Shown: one piece after another, positions 26,940 through 36,146 of the stretch
Layout: every line of letters begins with the position of its first letter
Numbering within the stretch: the stretch's first letter is position 1
DNA from: Rugamonas rivuli
GTDB lineage: Bacteria; Pseudomonadota; Gammaproteobacteria; Burkholderiales; Burkholderiaceae_D
DNA length: 64,000 nucleotides
Direction: 5' to 3'
Assembly (NCBI RefSeq): GCF_009380165.1
Contig: NZ_WHUF01000010.1
Location: forward strand, 106,962-170,961
Position numbers and translations under genes: made by a program
Notes under the pieces: model-generated
Told to the model about the DNA's origin: nothing
The model's database searches: none
Seen by the model: only the letters and a program-made list of their open reading frames with translations

Positions 26940-29022
26940 CGACGCATCGCCACCCTACGCGCTGCCCTTCGTGGTGGCGGTCTCCGGCCACCGCGACCTG
27001 CATCCGGACGACGTGCCGGCGGTGGCCGCCCAGCTGTACCAGTCCATCGAATTGATCGCGGCGGCGCTGCCGCACACCCCCATCCATTTCCTGTCGGCGC
27101 TGGCCGACGGCGCCGACCAGCTGTTCGCCGAACAGGTGCTGGCCTTGCAGCGCGCCTGCGCCGCGCGCGAAGGCGAGGGCGGCCGCCGCATCGAGCTGGT
27201 GGTGGCCTTGCCGATGCCGTTCGACGACTACTGCCGCGAGCAGGCCGGCGGCGAGGCCGAGGCGCGGCGCGACCCTGCCGGCTTCGAGGCCGGGCGGCTG
27301 GCCTTCGCCGCGCGCTGCCAGCGCTACAGCGCCTGCGCCGGCAAGGTGTTCGTGATACCGCCGGCGCCGCCGGCCGCGCTGCTGGGCACGCCGATGACGC
27401 GGGCCGAAGCGGCGTATGCGCAGCTGACCCGCTACCTCGGCATCCACGCCCAGCTGCTGCTGGCCGTGTGGGATGGACAGAGCGGCGGCGAACAGTTTCC
27501 GCGCCTGCCCGGCGGCACGCTGGACCTGGTGCACGCGCTGCTGCACGGCGTCGAACGCGATCCGCACCGGCGCAGCCGGCGCCGCTTCGCCGAGCCGGCG
27601 CGCGGCAACCTGCTGCATCTGTACAGCCGCCGCGCCCAGTCGTCGTCGGACGGCTTGCCTGCCGCCTCGGCGGCGGGCGGCGCGCGGCTGCTGCGCGCCG
27701 GCGCACGCGACGGCGAGGCCGTGGCGCACTGGATGGCGCCGCAGCCGGAGTGGCCCGGCGTGCTGGCGCCCACGCTGCGGTCCTGGCTGCGCGCGCCGAT
27801 CCGCGCCTGCGAACGCTGGGCCGAGCACCGCGCCTGGCGCGACGCCGTGGCGCACACCGAAACCCGCTTGCAGCGCACGCTCGATGCGCCGACGCTGGCC
27901 GTGCTGTACCGGACCCACGCCGCCGGCCGCGAGATCGACCTGCTCAACCGCCTGCACCGGCAGGCGCTGCTGGCGAGCGACGCCGACGCCGCGCAGCGCT
28001 ACGCCGCCAGCCTGGAGGCCAGCGGCGGCGCTTTCCTGGACAGCCTGGGGCAGGGCGCGGCGGCTTTGCCGGCCGGCGTAACGGCCGCGTTACCGGCCGC
28101 CTTGCCGGCCGCCCAGCGTCCCGGCCTGGCGCCGCTGCTGCAAGCGTTTCGCGTGGCCGACGTGCAGGCCGAGCGCGCCAAGCGCTGGTGGCGCTATCGC
28201 TGGCGCTTCATGGCGCTGGCGGTGATCATGGCCTCGGCCGCGCCGACGCTGCGACTGGCCAGCGGCACCCACGGCGAACTGGTGGAGTCGGTGGTGTTCA
28301 CCTCGGGCGCGATGTGCGCGGTCGGCACCTATCTGTGGGTGGCGCTGTCGCGCCGGCGCAATGCCTACCTGGACTACCGCGCGCTGGCCGAAGGCTTGCG
28401 CTGCCAGATGTACTGGCTGTGCGCCGGCGAATCGTCGCTGGTCACGGACCACTGCGCGCAGCGCGCCGGCGGCGGCATGGGCTGGGTGCGCCACGCGCTG
28501 GACGCCTGCCTGGTGGCGCCGCCGGTGCCGGGCCTGGCGGCGCGCGGCGTGCTGCGCGGCTGGATCGACGACCAGCGCGCCTACCTGAGCGGCGCCGGCA
28601 ACCGCTGGCGGCGGCGCCAGCACGCGCGCGCTGTCGCGATCGGCAACAACATGCTGCTCAGCGCGCTGATGATGTCGCTGGCGGCGCTGGCGACCACGCT
28701 GGTGTTCGGCCGCAGCCACATGCTGCCGCTGATCCTGCTGCTGGCCGGCATGAAGCTGGCGACCGGCGTCGGCGCCGCCTGGCTGTCGCTGGCCACCAAG
28801 ATGGGCCACGGCGAAACGGCGGCCCAGGCCGAGCAGCTGCACAAGCTGTACGGCCGCGCCGACGCCGAACTGCTGCGCAGCGAAAGCGCGCCCTGTTCGA
28901 ACGCGGAAAAGGAACACCACGCGCGCGACCTCGCGTTCGCGCTGGGCAAGGCCGTGCTGGACGAGAACGCCGGCTGGCTGGCGGCCTACCAACAGCGCCG
29001 CCTGAACTGGCACGGGCGCTAG
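26926..29022 (+). CDS. SLOG-like nucleotide-binding protein with C-terminal transmembrane effector region
   Basis: 698 residues from ATG at 26926 inside the TIR gene (14-bp overlap). Residues 13-190 form a Rossmann-like SLOG/LSDAT-type domain: VVAVSGHRDLHPDD, FLSALADGADQLFAE, VALPMPFDDY, then a last strand LLLAVWDG. A middle region of about 220 residues is Ala/Arg-rich helical. The C-terminal part has four hydrophobic segments in two pairs (near 427-447, 454-475, 573-595, 598-620), and YLDYRALAEGLRCQMYW between the pairs is typical of SLATT-like 2TM effectors. Paired with TIR, it resembles a receptor plus pore effector. Domain names are my inference. Confidence 0.75.
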   Translation: MAPADDASPPYALPFVVAVSGHRDLHPDDVPAVAAQLYQSIELIAAALPHTPIHFLSALADGADQLFAEQVLALQRACAAREGEGGRRIELVVALPMPFDDYCREQAGGEAEARRDPAGFEAGRLAFAARCQRYSACAGKVFVIPPAPPAALLGTPMTRAEAAYAQLTRYLGIHAQLLLAVWDGQSGGEQFPRLPGGTLDLVHALLHGVERDPHRRSRRRFAEPARGNLLHLYSRRAQSSSDGLPAASAAGGARLLRAGARDGEAVAHWMAPQPEWPGVLAPTLRSWLRAPIRACERWAEHRAWRDAVAHTETRLQRTLDAPTLAVLYRTHAAGREIDLLNRLHRQALLASDADAAQRYAASLEASGGAFLDSLGQGAAALPAGVTAALPAALPAAQRPGLAPLLQAFRVADVQAERAKRWWRYRWRFMALAVIMASAAPTLRLASGTHGELVESVVFTSGAMCAVGTYLWVALSRRRNAYLDYRALAEGLRCQMYWLCAGESSLVTDHCAQRAGGGMGWVRHALDACLVAPPVPGLAARGVLRGWIDDQRAYLSGAGNRWRRRQHARAVAIGNNMLLSALMMSLAALATTLVFGRSHMLPLILLLAGMKLATGVGAAWLSLATKMGHGETAAQAEQLHKLYGRADAELLRSESAPCSNAEKEHHARDLAFALGKAVLDENAGWLAAYQQRRLNWHGR

Positions 29023-29052
29023 CGGGCCAACAACGGGCGAACAACTGCGCCG

Positions 29053-30411
29053 CTACAGGTAGCGCGCCAGCAGCGCGCCGTCCAGGGCCGGGTCGAGTTC
29101 GATGTGCACGAAGTGGCCGCTGCCCGGCGCCACCGCGATGTCGCTGCCGTCGTCGGCGCGCATGCGCGTCAGCGTCAGGTCGCGGTTGCCGCCGGGGTGG
29201 ATCACCTCGATGCGGTCGCCGACGGCGAAGCGGTTCTTGACCTCGACCCGCGCCCAGCCGTCCTGCATGCCCAGCACATCGCCGACATACTGGCTGCGCT
29301 CCGCCTCCGACGCGCCGCGCATATAGTTCTGGTGCGCCTGCGTGTGGTGGCGCTGGTAGAAGCCGTCGGTGTAGCCGCGGTTGGCCAGGCCCTGCAACTG
29401 GCCCAGCAGGCCGATGTCGAACGGCCGCCCGGCGACGGCGTCGTCGATGGCCTGGCGGTAGACCTGGGCGGTGCGCGCCGCGTAGTACAGCGACTTGGTG
29501 CGGCCCTCGACCTTGAGCGAGGTGACGCCTATCTTCACCAGCCGCTCGATGTGCTCGACCGCGCGCAAGTCCTTGGAATTCATGATGTAGGTGCCGTGCT
29601 CGTCCTCCAGGATAGGCATCAGCTGCCCCGGCCGTCCGGTCTCCTCGATCAGGTAGGGCTGGTCGGCCAGCGGGTGGCGCGGCTGCTGGTGCAGCGACGA
29701 CCATGGCTGTTCGGCCTGCTCCAGCGCCTGCTCGAAGCGCAGCGGGATGGTTTGCATCGCGCCGAGGTCGCCGCTGGCGTCTTCGGCGGCCTGCTGCACC
29801 TTGTAGTCCCAGCGGCAGGAGTTGGTGCACGTGCCCTGGTTGGGATCGCGATGATTGAAGTAGCCCGACAGCAGGCAGCGGCCCGAGTAGGCAATGCACA
29901 GCGCGCCATGCACGAACACTTCCAGTTCCATCTCCGGACAGCGCTGGCGGATTTCCTCGATCTCGTCGAGCGACAGTTCGCGCGACAGGATCACCCGCGT
30001 CAACCCCATGCGGTGCCAGAACTTGACGTCGGCCCAGTTGACGGCGTTGGCCTGCACCGACAGGTGGATGGGCATGTCCGGCCACTGGTCGCGCACCATC
30101 ATGATCAGGCCGGGATCGGCCATGATCAGCGCGTCGGGCTTCATCGCGATCACCGGCGCCATGTCGCGCAGGTAGGTCTTGAGCTTGGCGTTGTGGGCGA
30201 AGATGTTGGAGGCGACGAAGAATTGCTTGCCGCGCGCATGCGCGCCGTCTATGCCTTCCTGCAGCGTTTGCAGCGTGGAAAAGTCGTTGTTGCGCACGCG
30301 CAGGCTGTAGCGCGGCTGGCCTGCGTAGACGGCGTCGGCGCCGAAATCGAAGGCGGCGTGCATCTTGGCCAGCGAGCCGGCGGGGAGGAGGAGTTCGGGT
30401 GCTTGGAGCAT
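29053..30411 (-). CDS. trhP: tRNA 5-hydroxyuridine formation protein TrhP/YegQ (peptidase U32 family)
   Basis: 452 residues from ATG at 30411. N-terminal APELLLPAGSLAKMHAAFDFGADAVYAG is the U32 signature, VFVHGALCIAYSGRCLLSGY carries the conserved Cys pair, followed by GTCTNSCRWDY with two more Cys (four-Cys Fe-S-like site). In E. coli the YegQ protein makes 5-hydroxyuridine at tRNA position 34 using prephenate. No peptidase activity is expected. The gene converges on the TIR-SLOG operon, 30 bp apart, with no obvious terminator between. An in-frame TTG at 30423 is a weaker start. Confidence 0.88.
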   Translation of the reverse strand: MLQAPELLLPAGSLAKMHAAFDFGADAVYAGQPRYSLRVRNNDFSTLQTLQEGIDGAHARGKQFFVASNIFAHNAKLKTYLRDMAPVIAMKPDALIMADPGLIMMVRDQWPDMPIHLSVQANAVNWADVKFWHRMGLTRVILSRELSLDEIEEIRQRCPEMELEVFVHGALCIAYSGRCLLSGYFNHRDPNQGTCTNSCRWDYKVQQAAEDASGDLGAMQTIPLRFEQALEQAEQPWSSLHQQPRHPLADQPYLIEETGRPGQLMPILEDEHGTYIMNSKDLRAVEHIERLVKIGVTSLKVEGRTKSLYYAARTAQVYRQAIDDAVAGRPFDIGLLGQLQGLANRGYTDGFYQRHHTQAHQNYMRGASEAERSQYVGDVLGMQDGWARVEVKNRFAVGDRIEVIHPGGNRDLTLTRMRADDGSDIAVAPGSGHFVHIELDPALDGALLARYL

Positions 30412-30496
30412 GGCGGCGGGCAAAATCCAGGCAGTCTAGCCAGGACGCCGTCGCATTTCCTTGTCCTATATCAAAAAATCCCGCCTGCGCTGGCCG

Positions 30497-33175
30497 TCAC
30501 AGCGTCTTGCTGCACAGCCGGAAGTCGGGATCGTCCTCGTAGGGGCGGATCTGGAAGCCCAGGCTGGCCATCAGCTTGAGCATGCCGCTGTTCTTGCACA
30601 GCACCAGGCCGTCGATCTCGCTCAAGCCCTTGTCGCGCGCCACGTCCATGATGGCCAGCATCAGCCGCGTGCCCAGGCCCTGGCCGCTGTAGCGGTCGTC
30701 CACCAGCAGCGAGAATTCGCAGCTGCTGCGGTCGGGGTTGGCGATGTAGCGCGATACGCCGATGATGCTGTCGGTCTCGACGAACTCGCCGTCCGGCCCC
30801 GGCGCGCGCTGCGTCAGCACCGCCACCAGCGCCATCTCGCGGTCGTAGTCGATCAGCGTGTAGCGCGCCAGCATCGGCACCGACAGTTCGCGCAGCGACG
30901 AGGCGAAGCGGTAGTAGCGCGACTTTTCCGACAGCCCGCGCACCAGCTCTTGCAGCATCGAGGCGTCGTCCGGCTGCACCGGGCGCAGCGTGTACTGGCC
31001 GCCGCCGCGCATCGGCCACTCCTGCGTGTAGCTGGACGGGTAGGGCAGGATCGCCAGGTGGCCGTAGCCCTGCGCCGACGGCGGCGCGGCGTCGACCACG
31101 ATGCGGGCGTCGACCGCCAGCGCGCCATGCTCGTCGACGATCAGCGGGTTGATGTCCATCTCGCGCAGCTGCGGCAGCTCGCACACCATTTCCGACACCC
31201 GCAGCAGCATTTGCTCGACCGCCTCGCGCTGGGCCGGCGGCGCCCCGCGCCATTCGCCCAGCGTGGCGGCCGAGCGCACCCGGCCGATCAGGCGCTGCGC
31301 CAGGAACTGGTTCAGCGGCGGCAGCTCGACCGCGCGGTCGGCGATCAGCTCGATCATGGTGCCGCCGGCGCCGAAGCTGATCGCCGGGCCGAACAGGCGG
31401 TCGGTGACGACGCCGATGTACAGCTCGCGGCCGTGGCGCTTGCCGGCCATCTTCTGCACCGTCACGCCGTTGATGCGGGCGTCCGGCAGCAGGCGGCGCA
31501 CGGTGGCCATCATGTCGCCGTAGGCGTCGCGCACGGCGGCGGCGTTGGCCAGGTTGAGCACCACGCCCTGCACGTCGGACTTGTGGGCGATGTCGGGCGA
31601 GTCGATCTTCAGCGCCACCGGGTAGCCCAGCTGGCTGGCGATCAGCATCGCCTCGGCGGCGCTGCGCGCCAGGATGGTTTGCGTGATCGGGATGTGGAAG
31701 GCCGCCAGCAGCGCCTTCGATTCCATTTCGGTGAGCACCTTGCGGCGCTCGGCCAGCACGCCCTCGATCAGCAGGCGGGCGCCGTCCAGGTCGGGCTGGG
31801 CCAGCTGCGACAGCGGCGGCGGCGTCTGGTGCAGCAGCTGCTGGTTCTGGTAGAACGAGGCGATGTTGGAAAAGCCGTCGACCGCCGCTTCCGGCGTGCG
31901 GAAGGTGGCCAGGCCGGCGGCGTTGATCAGCTGGCGCGCCTCGGCCACCTGGCGGTCGCCCATCCAGCAGGTCAGCAGCGGCTTGCCGAGGCCGGCGTTG
32001 AGGGCGCTGACGGCGCGCGCCACGGCGGCCGGATCGCCGCCCAGCTTGGGCGAGTATATCACCAGGATGCCGTCGACCTGGCTGTCGCGGCCGCAGGCCT
32101 GGACCGCCGCGCTGAAGGCCTCGGCGCCGGCTTCCTCGGACAGGTCGATCAGCTGGGCCAGGCTGGCGTGCGGCGGCAGCTCGGGCGCCAGCGCTTGCGC
32201 GGCGGCGGCCGACAGCGTCGCCAGTTGCAGGCCCAGGTGGTCGATCCAGTCGGCCGCCAGCACACCGGGGCCGCCGCCGTTGGTGATCACGGCCAGCCGC
32301 GGCCCGACCGGGCGGTAGCGCGAGGCCAGGCATTTGGCCGCCGAGAACAGTTGCACGAAGGACGACACCCGCACCGCGCCGGTGCGGCGCAGCGCGGCGT
32401 CGAACACCTCGTCGCTGGCGACGATGGCGCCGGAGTGGGTCAGCGCCGCCTGCGAGGCGGCCGCCGCGTTGCCGGCCTTGAGCACCACCACCGGCTTGGT
32501 GTTGGCGGCGCCGCGCAGCGCCGACAGGAAGCGGCGGGCGTCGGTCAAGCCTTCCATGTAGATGACGATGCTTTGTGTGGCCGGATCGGTGGCCAGGAAG
32601 TCCAGCGTCTGCGCCAGGTCGACGGCGGTGTTGGCGCCCAGCGAGACGACGGTGGAAAAGCCCACCGCGTTCTGGCTGGCCCAGTCGAGGATGGCCGTGG
32701 TCAGCGCGCCCGACTGCGAGATCAGCGCCAGGCTGCCCGGCTGCGCCAGCGGGCCGGCGACGCTGGCGTTGATGTGCAGGCGCGGGCGCTGGTAGCCCAG
32801 GCAGTTCGGGCCCAGCAGGTGGATGCCGTGCTTGCGGGCGATGGCGTGCAGCTCGCCGGCCAGCGCGCCGTCGACGCCGGCCGACAGGATCAGCGCCGCC
32901 CGGCACTGGATGCGGCCGGCCACTTCCAGCGCGAAGCTCAGTTCATCGTTGGGCAGGGCGATCACGGCCAGGTCGGCGCGCGAGTGGGCCAGGTCGGACA
33001 GCGTGCCGCTCATGCCGACATCGAGGAAGGTCACCGGGCCGCTGAAGCCGCCTTGCTCCAGCTGGGCGCGGATGCCGCGGCCGTAGCAGGTCTGCTGGTC
33101 GGGCTGGTCGGCCTTGCCGGCGAAGACCACGAGGGACTGGGGTGAAAACAGCGGCGTCAGGTAGTGGGTTTCCAT
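30497..33175 (-). CDS. Pat-type acyl-CoA synthetase-like / GNAT protein acetyltransferase
   Basis: About 892 residues from ATG at 33175 (METHYLTPLFSPQSLVVFAG). Order: CoA-binding Rossmann domain (1-130), succinyl-CoA-ligase-like domains with ALTHSGAIVASDEVF (active-site His region), ATP-grasp domain (KIDSPDIAHKSDVQGV, FGAGGTMIEL, EMDINPLIVDE), and a C-terminal GNAT domain (YTLRPVQPDDA, SGQGLGTRLM). This matches bacterial Pat/PatZ enzymes that acetylate Lys of acetyl-CoA synthetase and other enzymes, regulating acetate metabolism. The start has no strong Shine-Dalgarno. Confidence 0.9.
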   Translation of the reverse strand: METHYLTPLFSPQSLVVFAGKADQPDQQTCYGRGIRAQLEQGGFSGPVTFLDVGMSGTLSDLAHSRADLAVIALPNDELSFALEVAGRIQCRAALILSAGVDGALAGELHAIARKHGIHLLGPNCLGYQRPRLHINASVAGPLAQPGSLALISQSGALTTAILDWASQNAVGFSTVVSLGANTAVDLAQTLDFLATDPATQSIVIYMEGLTDARRFLSALRGAANTKPVVVLKAGNAAAASQAALTHSGAIVASDEVFDAALRRTGAVRVSSFVQLFSAAKCLASRYRPVGPRLAVITNGGGPGVLAADWIDHLGLQLATLSAAAAQALAPELPPHASLAQLIDLSEEAGAEAFSAAVQACGRDSQVDGILVIYSPKLGGDPAAVARAVSALNAGLGKPLLTCWMGDRQVAEARQLINAAGLATFRTPEAAVDGFSNIASFYQNQQLLHQTPPPLSQLAQPDLDGARLLIEGVLAERRKVLTEMESKALLAAFHIPITQTILARSAAEAMLIASQLGYPVALKIDSPDIAHKSDVQGVVLNLANAAAVRDAYGDMMATVRRLLPDARINGVTVQKMAGKRHGRELYIGVVTDRLFGPAISFGAGGTMIELIADRAVELPPLNQFLAQRLIGRVRSAATLGEWRGAPPAQREAVEQMLLRVSEMVCELPQLREMDINPLIVDEHGALAVDARIVVDAAPPSAQGYGHLAILPYPSSYTQEWPMRGGGQYTLRPVQPDDASMLQELVRGLSEKSRYYRFASSLRELSVPMLARYTLIDYDREMALVAVLTQRAPGPDGEFVETDSIIGVSRYIANPDRSSCEFSLLVDDRYSGQGLGTRLMLAIMDVARDKGLSEIDGLVLCKNSGMLKLMASLGFQIRPYEDDPDFRLCSKTL

Positions 33176-33256
33176 GGGGCGGGGGATGCGGTGGCCAGGA
33201 TGATGCAAATATAACGTGAATCGAGTGTACTGAGCGAAATCAAATTTTTGCTTGAT

Positions 33257-34132
33257 TCAAGTCAAAACAATCGGAATGGCGTAGCGCATCTGCGAGTTGT
33301 CGGACAGCGGATCGAAGCTGGCGTCGTAGATTTCCAGGTCGGCGCCGCCGCCGTGGCGGTAGACGGACTGGCACAGCCAGCTCGAATAGATGAAATCGAC
33401 GGTGCGGTCGACCAGCTTGCCCAGTCCCCGGTGCACAAAGGTCGCGTAGTGCGCGGCCGGCAGCTCGATGCGCTGCATGCCGGCGGGCAGCGCGTCGGCC
33501 TGGCGCACTTCGATGGCGGCGTAGTATTCCAGTTCGTCCGAGTCGCCCGCCACCGGCTGCACCACGCCGTAGCAGCAGCCCGGCACGGCGTGCTGCACCT
33601 CCGGCAGGCGCGCGATGAAGCGCTCCCACAGCTGCGGCAGCTGCTGGCCCAGATTGTTCTTGTCGGAGTCGCTGCCGTAGAAGCGCGTGTGCATGCCGAC
33701 CAGCAGCATCGGCGGCCGCGCGGCCAGCACCGGCGTGTGTTCGATGTTCCGGTGGAGGTGGCGCAGGTAGTCCGCGTCCATTTTCAGCTTGCGCACGATG
33801 AGGTTGCGCCGTCCTTGCTGGCGGAATTCGTTGGGCGTCAGCGCGTAGCGTTCCTTGAAGGCGCGCGTGAACGCCTCCTGGCTGTGGTAACCGGCCAGGA
33901 TGGCGATGTCGAGTATGCCCAGCCGCGTGTCCAGCAGTTTGTCGAGCGCGTTGGCGAGGCGGCGCGTGCGGATGTAGTGCTTCAGCGTTTCCTTGGTCAG
34001 CGCCTTGAAGATGCGCTGGTAGTGCCATTGGCTCAAGCCGGCTTCCTGCGCCACGGTGGCCAGCGCGATGTCTTCCTCCAGATAGGTTTCGATGAAGTCT
34101 ATGCCTTGCTGTATCTGCGTCAGGTAGTTCAA
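33257..34132 (-). CDS. AraC family regulator with GyrI-like effector-binding domain
   Basis: 291 residues. N-terminal AraC DNA-binding domain with two helix-turn-helix units: LATVAQEAGLSQWHYQRIF and ILDIAILAGYHSQEAFTRAF, then TPNEFRQQ. The C-terminal half (from about 120) is a GyrI/Rob-like effector-binding domain (YYAAIEVRQADALPAGMQRI, YATFVHRGLGKLVDRTVDF). Such regulators respond to small hydrophobic molecules and often control efflux or stress genes. It is last in a leftward group with the SnoaL-like and DUF4386 genes. Confidence 0.92.
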   Translation of the reverse strand: MNYLTQIQQGIDFIETYLEEDIALATVAQEAGLSQWHYQRIFKALTKETLKHYIRTRRLANALDKLLDTRLGILDIAILAGYHSQEAFTRAFKERYALTPNEFRQQGRRNLIVRKLKMDADYLRHLHRNIEHTPVLAARPPMLLVGMHTRFYGSDSDKNNLGQQLPQLWERFIARLPEVQHAVPGCCYGVVQPVAGDSDELEYYAAIEVRQADALPAGMQRIELPAAHYATFVHRGLGKLVDRTVDFIYSSWLCQSVYRHGGGADLEIYDASFDPLSDNSQMRYAIPIVLT

Positions 34133-34151
34133 TCGCGCTCCGAGGAGATGG

Positions 34152-34505
34152 TCAGGTATCGAAGAAGCCGGTCACCGTCACCAGCCGGCCCGCCTCATTG
34201 TAGCGGCCTACGCTGACGCCGTCGCCGATGACCTGGCCTTGCGCGTTCAGCATGTCCCACTGGGCGACGCTCTGGCCGTTGTGGTAGCGGAAGCGGCGGG
34301 TGGCGAAGTGGCCGCCCGGCACCTGCTGGTGAAAGTTCGCCATGTACGCCATCAGTTCGCCCCAGCCGCTGGTGCTGGCCAGCGGATCCTGGTAGGTGCA
34401 GGCGTCGGCCAGGCTGGCGCCGAGCAGGGCGCGCTTGTCGTCGACATTGTCCGCCTTCCAGGCGGAGGTGTAGGTTTCCCAAATTTGCTGATGATCGATG
34501 TGCAC
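34152..34505 (-). CDS. NTF2/SnoaL-like small protein
   Basis: 117 residues from GTG at 34505, which has AGGAG 6 bases upstream; a longer ATG start at 34538 lacks this. Sequence WETYTSAWKADNVDDKRALL, ACTYQDPLAS and FFDT fits the cone-shaped NTF2-like fold of SnoaL-type polyketide cyclases and ketosteroid isomerases. The cavity reaction is unknown. It lies 19 bp upstream of the AraC-type gene, same direction. Confidence 0.82.
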   Translation of the reverse strand: MHIDHQQIWETYTSAWKADNVDDKRALLGASLADACTYQDPLASTSGWGELMAYMANFHQQVPGGHFATRRFRYHNGQSVAQWDMLNAQGQVIGDGVSVGRYNEAGRLVTVTGFFDT

Positions 34506-34593
34506 GGCGGACTCCTGGTTGGTTGGCAACGCAGGCATGATGCGCCAGGGCGGCGCATCGGTTTTGATATTTTGTGCTGTCCGCCGTAACCGT

Positions 34594-35304
34594 TCAGGCG
34601 ACGGCCGCGCCGCGCAGCGCGGCCGGCTGGCGCTGCTTGGCGCCCAGCACCAGTATCCACAGCGCGAAGGCCACCTCGCCCAGCTGGCAGGGGAAGGCCA
34701 GGTTGGCGACCAGCTCGTTGTACTCCGGACGCAGCAGGCCGGCGCCGCTCAGCGCCAGGTAGGCGACGCCGTTGATGGTCAGCCACACCGCCAGGAAGCG
34801 CGGCAGGAAACCGCAGCGGTACACCAGCGCCGCCAGCGGGAACAGCCACAGGCCCCAGAAAATCTCCGACGCGAACGTCATCAGGTTGTGCATCTTCAGC
34901 AGCAGCGTGGCCAGGCCGGTGCGCTGGGCCTGGTCGAAGGCGGCCAGGAAGTCCGGGCCTTGCGCCAGGATCAGCGTGCCCATGTCGGTGAGCGAATTGA
35001 AGAAGTACAGCGGCGTGTCCATGAAGCCCATCATCAGCATCAGCAGGGCCCAGCTCTTGTTCACTTCCTTGAACAGCCGGTACAGCATGAAGGTCAGCAC
35101 CAGGCTGGCGGAGGCGGTCAGCAGGTCGCCGACTATGCCCAGGCGGAACAGCATTTCATGCGCGGCGATGTTGTTGATCGTCGCCGCCGCATTGCCGTCG
35201 ACGAACAGCTTGCTGGGAATGTAGACCAGGCGCAAAGGCGCGATCAGGATGACCAGCAGGTAGAAGAAACCTGCGACCCGGGCTTTTTTGCTGAGACTGT
35301 GCAT
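34594..35304 (-). CDS. DUF4386 domain membrane protein
   Basis: 236 residues, about six hydrophobic helices. The start MHSLSKKARVAGFFYLLVIL with the early small-residue, aromatic pattern and SKLFVDGNAAATINNI are typical of DUF4386 proteins. AAGGTGA sits 5 bases before ATG at 35304. First gene of the DUF4386-SnoaL-AraC group. Function unknown. Confidence 0.85.
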   Translation of the reverse strand: MHSLSKKARVAGFFYLLVILIAPLRLVYIPSKLFVDGNAAATINNIAAHEMLFRLGIVGDLLTASASLVLTFMLYRLFKEVNKSWALLMLMMGFMDTPLYFFNSLTDMGTLILAQGPDFLAAFDQAQRTGLATLLLKMHNLMTFASEIFWGLWLFPLAALVYRCGFLPRFLAVWLTINGVAYLALSGAGLLRPEYNELVANLAFPCQLGEVAFALWILVLGAKQRQPAALRGAAVA

Positions 35305-35398
35305 GCTGTCACCTTTTTTTAAAAGTAGTGGTTGGATATCACGTGTCAACAATATCTGACATATGACAGCGACGCAAGATATATTTAATATAAAAGCA

Positions 35399-36034
35399 TC
35401 AGGTATAGGGCGTGCCCGCCATGGCTGCCTGCAGGCCGAGCGTGCCTTGTTCTATTACGGCGAGAAATTCGGCTTTCGCCTGCGCGGCATCGCCGTGCTC
35501 GCGGAAAGCCTGGTGGGCCTGGTTGAAGGCCACGCGCCAGGTGGCCAGCAGCAGCGCGGCCGCCAGCCTGGCGTCGGCATCGTCCGCCGGCCGCCCCACG
35601 CTCTCGCACAGCGCCGCCGCGACCGCCTGCGCCAGCTCGTCGCCGATCGCCCTGGCCCTGGCCTTGAGCGCTTCGCTGCCGGCGATCGCGTCCATGTAGG
35701 CCCGGCCTTTGGCGGTGAAGCTGAGGTAAGGGCTGCGTACCGCCAGCCGGTGGGCCAGCCGGCGCAGCGTTTCGACCGGCGCGACGCCGGGTTCACGTTG
35801 CAGCAATGTCTGCCGCAACAGCTCGCGTCCTTCCTCCTCGCGGTCGAAGAACATGTCTTCCTTGCGCGGGAAGTGGTTGAACACGGTCATCCGCCCCACG
35901 TCGGCGGCGGCGGCGATCTGGTCCACCGTCACCTGATCGAAGCCGCGCTCGAAGAACAACAGGGTGGCGGCGTCGGAGATGCTTTGCCGGGTGGCGAGGC
36001 GTTTGCGGGTGCGGAGGTCGGTGGGTGTCGACAT
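35399..36034 (-). CDS. TetR family regulator, divergent from tetA-like gene
   Basis: 211 residues from ATG at 36034 (MSTPTDLRTRKRLATRQSI). Helix-turn-helix: VTVDQIAAAADVGRMTVFNHF at residues about 36-56. The C-terminal domain is not that of classical TetR(A-G), so the inducer need not be tetracycline. Divergent from the efflux gene at 36147; the 112-bp gap contains two copies of a TGTACTCAGTACA-like site, most likely its operators. Confidence 0.9.
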   Translation of the reverse strand: MSTPTDLRTRKRLATRQSISDAATLLFFERGFDQVTVDQIAAAADVGRMTVFNHFPRKEDMFFDREEEGRELLRQTLLQREPGVAPVETLRRLAHRLAVRSPYLSFTAKGRAYMDAIAGSEALKARARAIGDELAQAVAAALCESVGRPADDADARLAAALLLATWRVAFNQAHQAFREHGDAAQAKAEFLAVIEQGTLGLQAAMAGTPYT

Positions 36035-36056
36035 ATGGCCTGGGGAGTGTGATTTA

Positions 36057-36069
36057 TGTACTGAGTATA
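36057..36069. promoter_or_regulatory. Operator copy O1 for the divergent TetR
   Basis: TGTACTGAGTATA, one mismatch from the reverse complement of the site at 36111-36123. It lies 23 bp from the regulator start, suited to autorepression. Confidence 0.65.
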
Positions 36070-36078
36070 CCGAAATGC

Positions 36079-36107
36079 TTGCCGCCTGTCGTCGACGCCA
36101 GTACAAT
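36079..36107 (+). promoter_or_regulatory. Sigma-70 promoter of the tetA-like gene
   Basis: -35 TTGCCG (36079-36084), 17-bp spacer, -10 TACAAT (36102-36107). The operator O2 starts 4 bp downstream, so a bound repressor would cover the start site. Confidence 0.6.
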
Positions 36108-36110
36108 TGG

Positions 36111-36123
36111 TGTACTCAGTACA
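36111..36123. promoter_or_regulatory. Operator copy O2 for the divergent TetR
   Basis: TGTACTCAGTACA, a perfect dyad around one central base, just downstream of the predicted -10 of the efflux gene. Confidence 0.7.
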
Positions 36124-36146
36124 TATTGGTTCCAAGTACACTAATC

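Noticed and set aside
25399..29022. Calling the TIR-SLOG operon canonical Thoeris.
   Set aside because: ThsA normally has SIR2 or another effector next to SLOG. Here the effector part is a multi-helix membrane region and an extra heme sensor is present, so only a Thoeris-like relation is claimed.
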